Origin: Chloromonas sp. AAM2
Taxonomy: Eukaryota; Chlorophyta; Chlorophyceae; Chlamydomonadales; Chlamydomonadaceae
NCBI GenBank assembly: GCA_004335635.1
Contig: QAXH01000703.1
Span: forward strand, 369-26,662
Direction of reading: 5' to 3'
Length of the DNA: 26,294 bases
Shown: positions 21,001 to 26,294 of the stretch, in pieces
Layout of the letters: every line of letters begins with the position of its first letter
Position numbering within the stretch: the first letter of the stretch is position 1
The notes under the pieces: model-generated
Databases searched by the model: none
The model's input: the letters and a program-made list of their open reading frames with translations, nothing else
Told to the model about the DNA's origin: nothing
Position numbers and translations under genes: made by a program

Positions 21001-22481
21001 AACCGCAAATGGTCTTTGCTCTGCCCCTGCACTTGCCTTGACAGAGAGATGGCAACGACTTGAAGCACACGGCGCAGATCTCCCTTGCCGACGCCCTGTG
21101 CGGGACCATGCTGCGCATCCCACACCTGGACGGGTCAACCATTGAGGTGCCGCTTAATGAGGTGCTCACGCCCAGCAGCGTCAAGGTGGTCAGGTGAGGC
21201 AGACTGAACGACTTTCGGGTGGTAGCTCAGTCACCTGCCAGTGCCAGTGGACCAACCACACTCAGTCGGCAATAGGTGGCGGAATGAAAATAGTGATGTT
21301 CTAAGGCCATGTGTGAGCGTACCCTTGGTCGCAAGCCAAATGACAGCTGGTTCGCCTTCTCACAACAGCAGTCCTTGCGAAACTCTGGTAGCTGTGGAGA
21401 CAGTCAGTACCGGCGCATTCTCTACACATCGGCATAGGCACAGATTGCTGTACGCTTGCCTGAGTCCACAACATGTTCAAGTCAACATAACAGGAGACGC
21501 TGCAGCAACAGAGGCTGCAGAAGTATCATTTTCACCAGGGAAAGCGGATGCGAATAAGGTCGCCCCAAAAAGCAAATGACGTTTTGCCAACATCTGTGCT
21601 CGTGGCCTGGCCAGGCAATATCAACAAGCCCCGCACAACCCAAACTAAGGAAAATGCCGGTGTGATAGAGCGGATTGTGCGACTGTCTGGCTAAAACCTG
21701 CTTGACAGGCTGCTCAGCGGGGCGGTTGCTGAGCAAGTGATTCGCATCCTGTGAACCTCGTCCGTCAAGTTTGACAGAGACCGATACTATATCGTTGCTC
21801 TGGACTAGCGCGCGTAAAACAGCCTGCCCAATGTCTCCACCCAGCTTACAAGCAGCAGGTTGAAGTTGCACATTTGCGCAGCCACAAATCGGATGGAGCG
21901 CAAATCAGCTGAGCAGGCCTATCAGGGGTAGAGTGGGTTGACCCTGATGAGCTCTTCAACGAGGATGACGAGCCGCACGAGCCGGTGGCGCATAAGCAGA
22001 GCAAGGGAAACAATAAATAAGTCAGGCGGACACCATCACGGCGAACGAGGTTAAAAAGCGGACAAGCGGGCAAATGCTGCCAACCTCGAACCGAGCGGCC
22101 GCACTCGCCCTACTAACTATCAGCTACTAACAAGGCTCAGGGCAGGCAAGCCAAATGACGGCTATTGGCCTGATCACAACAGCAGTTCTTGCAAAGATTG
22201 GATTGCTCCTTAGGCAGTCAGCTGTGGCGCACTCTTCTCTTCATGTCTTCTCTACATGCCGGTGCAGTTCTTTTAAACATCGGTGCACGCTTCACGGTAG
22301 TCTGACTGCACACATGACGCATGTGGCTGTGCCTTTCCATGTGTGCAGGGGCAAAGGCATGCCAATCAGCAAGCAGCCTGGGACGTTCGGCAATCTCCTC
22401 ATCCAGTACGACATCAAGTTTCCGCGAGCATTGCAAGAAGAGCAGAAACGGGAATTGAGAGCAGTGCTTGGGACGAGCTGA
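18059..22481 (+). CDS. class B (type II) DnaJ/Hsp40 co-chaperone
   Basis: Ten exons join in phase: 18059-18125, 18224-18255, 18506-18571, 19130-19279, 19467-19596, 19953-20086, 20300-20390, 20763-20836, 21045-21193 and 22349-22481 (TGA), giving 341 residues. That matches human DNAJB1-type length. The J domain (1-70) has KDYY, the HPD motif at 32-34, and SDPQKREVYDRYGEDGLK. A Gly/Phe/Met-rich region (about 71-155) follows, with a run of Gly and Pro and the segment DPFAEMFGNF. The C-terminal substrate-binding part starts at IEHHLQIPLEELYAGCTRKM and includes VKPGWKSGTKVTF, the RDGNDLKH segment and GKGMPISKQPGTFGNLLIQY. There is no CxxCxGxG zinc finger, so it is not class A. It stimulates Hsp70 ATPase and delivers clients, probably in the cytosol. 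The last intron (1,155 bp) hosts a gene-fragment copy. Confidence 0.95.
18579..18725. repeat. local direct repeat with CAG run in DnaJ intron 3
   Basis: GGGATCACTGAGCCGCAGCAGTCA at 18579 recurs, with two changes, at about 18700, a 122-bp period. Between the two copies lies a run of six CAG triplets (about 18632-18651). Both are within the intron 18572-19129. Confidence 0.75.
21332..22262 (+). repeat. direct repeats flanking the inserted gene fragment
   Basis: About 120 bp at 21332-21450 align with about 22147-22262. Shared blocks include GCAAGCCAAATGAC, TCACAACAGCAGT and CAGTCAG, with roughly 70 percent of bases matching by eye. They bracket the pseudo-fragment at 21505-22128, so the insertion may have come with, or into, a tandemly duplicated intron segment. 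Confidence 0.55.
21505..22128 (+). pseudogene. decayed copy of upstream region and first exon of the 24673 gene
   Basis: This segment of the last DnaJ intron aligns with about 24125-24902, same orientation, with several indels. The exon part (ATG at 21893, to 22128) matches the 24673-24902 exon closely. After MERKSAEQAYQG, however, the frame meets TAG where the intact gene reads CAG, and further indels follow. Similarity stops at the point matching the intact exon's 3' end (CAGCTACT). The upstream part keeps blocks such as TGCTTGACAGGCTGCTCAGCGG and CCGTCAAGTTTGACAGAG, and the context GCCACAAATCGGATG just before the start. It cannot encode the full exon. Confidence 0.88.
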
Positions 22482-22991
22482 TTTTAGCCGGGCTTTGATT
22501 TGCGCTCTGTGTCTACCCCTGCTTTTGTATTTCATACAGACACTCCAGGTTTAGCTGCTGGTGCGAATAGCCACCCTGCTATGCTAGGAGTTGTCCTGAG
22601 TACCTATGCTAAGGGCCAATGCGTCTTTTCACTTGGTCGAAGGGGGTTCAACCCGTCTAACGAGCATGTGAGGGGATTTTTTTTTCACATTCTTCAACGA
22701 CAATACTCTAGTTAGACTCTTCACATTAAAGGTCAGCTACAAGGGGCTGCAGCGTGGAACAAGAGGCAGAGGAGAAAATAAATCTCCACACGCTTTTCTG
22801 GGTGTACTCGGACATGCAAACTATGTTCTGGTGACTGGCCAGCAGGACTGATCAACGGGTGGTGTCCGCCATGTTGCATTGGAGATTCAAGCATCAGTAT
22901 GTGGCCAGCAGGAAAGTTTTGCTGCTGAATGAATGGCTTGAACAACCAAGGAAAGTCCACCCCAACCTGATTGCATTCAATAGTTACTTTC

Positions 22992-23075
22992 GCCTCTGAA
23001 GGTCAAGTGTGTTGGACGTGCGTTGAACTGCCTGTGGGTATGTGCAGAAAAGATCGCATGAACCAGGACGCAAGT
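22992..23075 (+). repeat. dispersed repeat pair B, copy 2
   Basis: This is the counterpart of 13647-13730, in the same orientation and beginning with GCCTCTGAAGGTCAAGTGTG. Two copies 9 kb apart suggest an interspersed family in this genome. Confidence 0.65.
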
Positions 23076-23510
23076 AAACACGTTTTCATTGACCTGCATG
23101 TGCGCACTGATGTTGGCACTAATCGGGGCTGCCCTTGCCTATGCTGTGCTGTCTAGGCGTCAGCCCGTGTAACAGAGACTGCCCCTGGGCACGCAAGCAA
23201 TTGTTGAAATCTCACAACTGCCCTTCCCTTCCGTCGTGCAGGCTAGGTCTGGCATTCTGCATGCCATACGCCAAACAAACATTTACGACTAGGCGAGAGC
23301 TTTAGTACCAAAGTAACAGCTGCTGTACCATCCAATATTGGCGATTACCACGAGGGAGTGCACACCATGCAGCACGTCCAACGCAAGCATCATCTGATTG
23401 CGCAAATTGCAAAAATTTTCTCTTAGTAAAGGGGAATCTGACCGTGTCAACAAGGCCCTTGTGGACATAACACCTTCTGAAAGCAACCCGTTAGCCATAT
23501 AAATGGGCCT

Positions 23511-23816
23511 AAAAAAAGGATGTTTGCCAGTTCTGGGAGTACATCACCGACTTCTGAGGTCTACCACCAATGTACTGGTAGATACTGGCCACAAGTATCT
23601 CAATTCTCAAGCTTGTCTCCTAGTTTGCTGTCCCACAAGCGGCTGTCACCGTCTACCACAACACGCGTTGTTCACCCCGTGTGCGACCGGCACACACACA
23701 CACACCCCTACACACACACATTCAAAGTGTGGCAGTAAAACAAGGTGGCGCCACATCACCACTGATTCCGGTGATACTCCCAGGAATTGTCCCAGAACTG
23801 GCACACATCTTTTTTT
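23511..23816. mobile_element. MITE-like inverted-repeat element
   Basis: The left end is the reverse complement of the short interspersed repeat, preceded by seven A. The right end is the direct copy, followed by seven T. The two ends form terminal inverted repeats of about 28-30 bp around a 306-bp unit with no coding frame. A CA-rich microsatellite lies inside at 23691-23720. No clear target-site duplication was seen. It may be a non-autonomous DNA transposon, or two single repeats that happen to face each other. Confidence 0.5.
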
Positions 23817-24209
23817 GTCCCAAAGACAATCGAATATCTTTTAAAGGTCAACGTAGTGTTACAAAATCCCCTTCTTTATCAAGGTGGTGCAGAAGGTCAA
23901 GTTGGTATAGACAAACAACAAAGGCAAGCCAAGAATTCCTGATGCAGAGTTGCACCAGTGTGGCGTTGTTGGTGCCCTGATGCACGTACTACACCAGTGT
24001 CCTGTTAACTGGGACAGCGCGCCTCGTTCTCTGCTTCTTACTTTTGCATTGTTGTTCAGCTGTTCTGTCGTTGACATTGTGCATAGAAAGCTAACGCCAA
24101 GTTCAAAGAACAGGAAAAGCCGCTGCACACAAAGGCTGCAGAAGTATTATCTTATCTCTGCCAGCTCCAAAGGGGCAGGTTGCGTGGCTTCTTCTTCCCG
24201 AATAACTTT

Positions 24210-24240
24210 ACATGTAAACATGCAGGCACATGTAAACATG
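24210..24240. repeat. short direct repeat ACATGTAAACATG
   Basis: The 13-mer ACATGTAAACATG occurs twice, 18 bp apart. Each copy holds a TGTAA and is nearly self-complementary at its ends. It lies about 430 bp before the start of the last gene. Role unknown. Confidence 0.8.
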
Positions 24241-24672
24241 AGGGCTATGGGTGTGTTATGGGTGCAATCAGTGTTCTTGGCTTTATCGTAGAAGCCGAGA
24301 CAGATTGAAATGCCGTAAAAGTCAAAAAGCTAGCCGTTTCGCGAAAATCCGGCTCGTGTCATGGCCAGGCTTTGCCCACAACATGAAGAGCCCCATGCAT
24401 TTCAAGTGTAGGGGAATGCCGGTTTGTGATGAGCAGATTTTGCGACTGCCGGGCCCAAATCTGCTTGACAGGCTGCTCAGCGGTAGCCTCACTGCTAACA
24501 GGCGTTTGCTGAGCAGGTAATTTGCATCCTGTAACCTGGCCCGTCAAGTTTGACAGAGGCCGACACTCGCCTTTTTGATATCGTGGCTCTGGACTAGCGC
24601 CAGCCAGCCCAACGTCTTCACCCAGCTCACAGACAGCAGGTTGAAGTTGCAGATTGCGCAGCCACAAATCGG

Positions 24673-26294
24673 ATGAAGCGCAAATCAGCTCAGCAGGCCT
24701 ATCAGGGGCAGTGGGTTGACCCTGATGAGCTCTTCACAGAGGACGACGAGCCGCACGAACCGGTGGCGCATAAGAAGAGCAAGGGAAACAAAAATAAGTC
24801 AGGCGGACATCATGGCGAACGAGGTGAAAAAGCGGACAAGCGGGCAAATGCTGCCAACCTCGACCCCAGCGGCCGCACTCGCCCTACTAACAATCAGCTA
24901 CTGTGAGTATGGATGTTGGTGGGATATCTGAAATGCTAGCTGATTGTCCGCCTCCATGGTATGCCGATCCTTAACGCTCCTGCCTCAAAACTATTGATGT
25001 TTGTACTGTACTGTACTGGCTGCAGCTACAAGGCATACTTTCGCTGGCCTCATTATCCGTGCTACTTCAAGCCAGGCACTGTCATGCCCGTTGAGACGGA
25101 TGCATGTGCCAGTGTCACCTCGGCTTTCCTTCAAGTGCTCCACACTCTGCATGCCGCTGAGCAGCTGCGCTCAGCCGGCACGCAGCATCAGCGGAGTGTG
25201 CTGCAGGTGGGTGTACTGTGCTATGTATGGCTGTTTCAGATGCGTCAGACACAGCATCAGAGCAATGCACAGTTTTGCATGGTACTCCATGCGCTAGCCA
25301 CGCCTGGTTGAGCTGGCTCTCTGTGCTCTAGGCTGCATAGGAATACCAGCACGACCTGATGTGCCCGCTGCCATAGACGATTCACACGCACATCCTTTGT
25401 TTGTCCGCCTGCCTTGGCAGATTCTGTCCACGAACACAAGGCGCACCAAGGTCGTCGAGCTGTCATCTGGCACACACAGGTACGGCCTGGTGCTTACAAG
25501 TGCTGCGCCTCAGCTGAACACTTCACACTATTTTTCCGGCCTCAACCAGGCACAGCTGCAGCCTCCATCTTACCCCAGCTGTACCTGCTATGGCCAGTTG
25601 TACCTGAGCAGGCATCCAGGTTCAGATATGTTTGCCCTTGGAATCATCGATCAGGGCCACATCACGGACGCTTGTGTTGTGTTCAGGGTGCCCGAGGAGC
25701 TGAAGAAGCACTACCTGGCAGACGGCGAGGGAGGCCAATATTCAACGAACTTGGACCGCAACAGATACGGAAATGATGACAATTATCTGTTTACAGGTCA
25801 GCTTTAGCGCTGAGAATCGTTAGGAAACAGAGTCGATCATCTGGGAACCCTGTCATGAGTCACCAGCTCTGTCCTGGTAGGGTTAGATGAAATCTCTGCA
25901 TTTCTAGCTCGGAATACATCCTGCATTGTAATGAGAGCACAACTTGCAAATGTTGTTTGGTGAACTACAAAACGGCTCGCCTACCAATTTTTGTTGTGTG
26001 CCTGGAATGTTGCTTTTGTCCGCAGTCATTCGCTACGACCTCGAGTTCCTGGGCCTGTGTCCATGCATGGTGGACGTGGAAATCATTGACGCCAAGGCTG
26101 GCAATCAAAGCGTTATTGTATCGGCAGGGCCGGACGCCTGCACCTGCCAGCACAAGGTGTGAACAGATGCATTGCCACGCTCGTTTCAACAAAAGCATGT
26201 CACGTGGTTTCATACACCAGTGCACGTTGTGCCTTCTGTGCTGTGTTGTGAGCATTGTTGTGCCTTCAATGATATGTATGCAGCCGGAGTTGGT
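24673..26294 (+). CDS. unrecognised protein, 3' end beyond window
   Basis: Six exons join in consistent phase: 24673-24902, 25026-25206, 25421-25479, 25687-25796, 26026-26156 and 26284 onward. The first 76 residues are strongly charged: an acidic patch (DPDELFTEDDEPHEP), then a basic Lys/Gly/His-rich stretch (HKKSKGNKNKSGG) that could be a nuclear signal or disordered tail. Exon 2 begins YKAYFRWPHYPCYFKPGT and carries a predicted helix rich in Leu and His. Exons 4-5 encode VPEELKKHYLADG, NRYGNDDNYLFTG and then IRYDLEFLGLCPCMVDVEI, with several cysteines (CPC, CTC) that might bind metal. I do not recognise the family. If the donor at 26157 is not used, the protein would end at TGA 26160-26162. 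The acceptor TATGCAG at 26283 favours continuation. Exons 3 and 4 rest mostly on phase. A broken copy of exon 1 lies in the DnaJ intron. Confidence 0.65.

Larger units (their letters stand above)
22482..24672. other. intergenic region upstream of the unrecognised gene
   Basis: No supported coding frame is present. It contains one half of dispersed repeat pair B (22992-23075), an inverted-repeat element (23511-23816) with a CA microsatellite inside, a doubled ACATGTAAACATG (24210-24222 and 24228-24240) and, from about 24125, the promoter-proximal sequence that is copied in the DnaJ intron. A short plus-strand frame near 24400-24517 ends in a possible donor (GCAG|GTAATT) and might be a 5' untranslated or extra exon, but it is broken in the copy. 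Confidence 0.45.

Noticed and set aside
22112..22130. TACTAAC sequences resembling yeast-type branch points
   Set aside because: In the intact gene the matching bases lie inside an open coding exon, with the donor just after. In the copy there is no supported intron to use them.
22640..22670. A GGGTTCAACCC stretch resembling a tRNA T-arm
   Set aside because: No acceptor stem, A-box or anticodon arm can be found at the proper distances. It is simply a short palindrome.
24359..24667. A minus-strand frame open in both the 24 kb region and its DnaJ-intron copy, both starting LQLQPA
   Set aside because: The two frames are similar because the DNA is duplicated. Indels change the frame between them and no splice or family evidence supports coding.

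Overview
This window looks like nuclear DNA from an intron-rich, moderately GC-rich eukaryote, most likely a green alga. Every recognisable gene is split by GT-AG introns of roughly 40 to 1,150 bp, and many acceptors are of the TGTGCAG type. The gene content also fits a plant or algal lineage: an mTERF-like helical-repeat protein, a PB1-domain Raf-like kinase of the plant B-group type, a plant-type cyclic phosphodiesterase and a class B DnaJ. The taxonomic assignment is inference. No rRNA, tRNA, CRISPR array, bacterial-style operon or viral gene was seen. I built the exon models by hand from conserved motifs, splice consensus and codon phase.

Layout. Bases 1-1274 hold no supported gene. An mTERF-like gene (+) runs about 1275-3126. 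Bases 3127-5819 hold only repeats. A PB1-domain Raf-like kinase of 11 coding exons lies on the minus strand, 11161 down to 5820. A 430-bp promoter region (11162-11591) separates it from a divergent 206-residue protein with a PB1-like N-terminus (+, 11592-12703). Bases 12704-15401 hold repeats only. A cyclic phosphodiesterase (-, 17452 down to 15402) and a class B DnaJ chaperone (+, 18059-22481) form a second head-to-head pair, 606 bp apart. After a repeat-bearing gap (22482-24672), an unrecognised gene (+) starts at 24673 and runs off the window.

The most unusual architecture is two intron-hosted copies of the 5' ends of neighbouring genes. The kinase intron at 7172-7930 contains a decayed copy (about 7228-7796) of the whole kinase/PB1 divergent promoter together with both first exons. 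The last DnaJ intron contains a decayed copy (about 21505-22128) of the upstream region and first exon of the unknown gene. Both copies lie in the same orientation as their source. The kinase-intron copy also keeps an open frame from a relocated ATG straight into the catalytic-loop exon, so it could in principle give a kinase lacking its N-lobe. A short interspersed repeat built on TTGTCCCAGAACTGGCAAAC occurs about eight times, and one pair forms an inverted-repeat element of about 306 bp.

Function. The kinase and the small PB1-like protein may be co-regulated and could interact through their PB1 domains: the kinase carries an acidic OPCA-type segment and the small protein a lysine in strand 1. 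This is a hypothesis. The other genes look like unrelated housekeeping functions: organelle gene expression, RNA-processing by-product turnover and protein folding.
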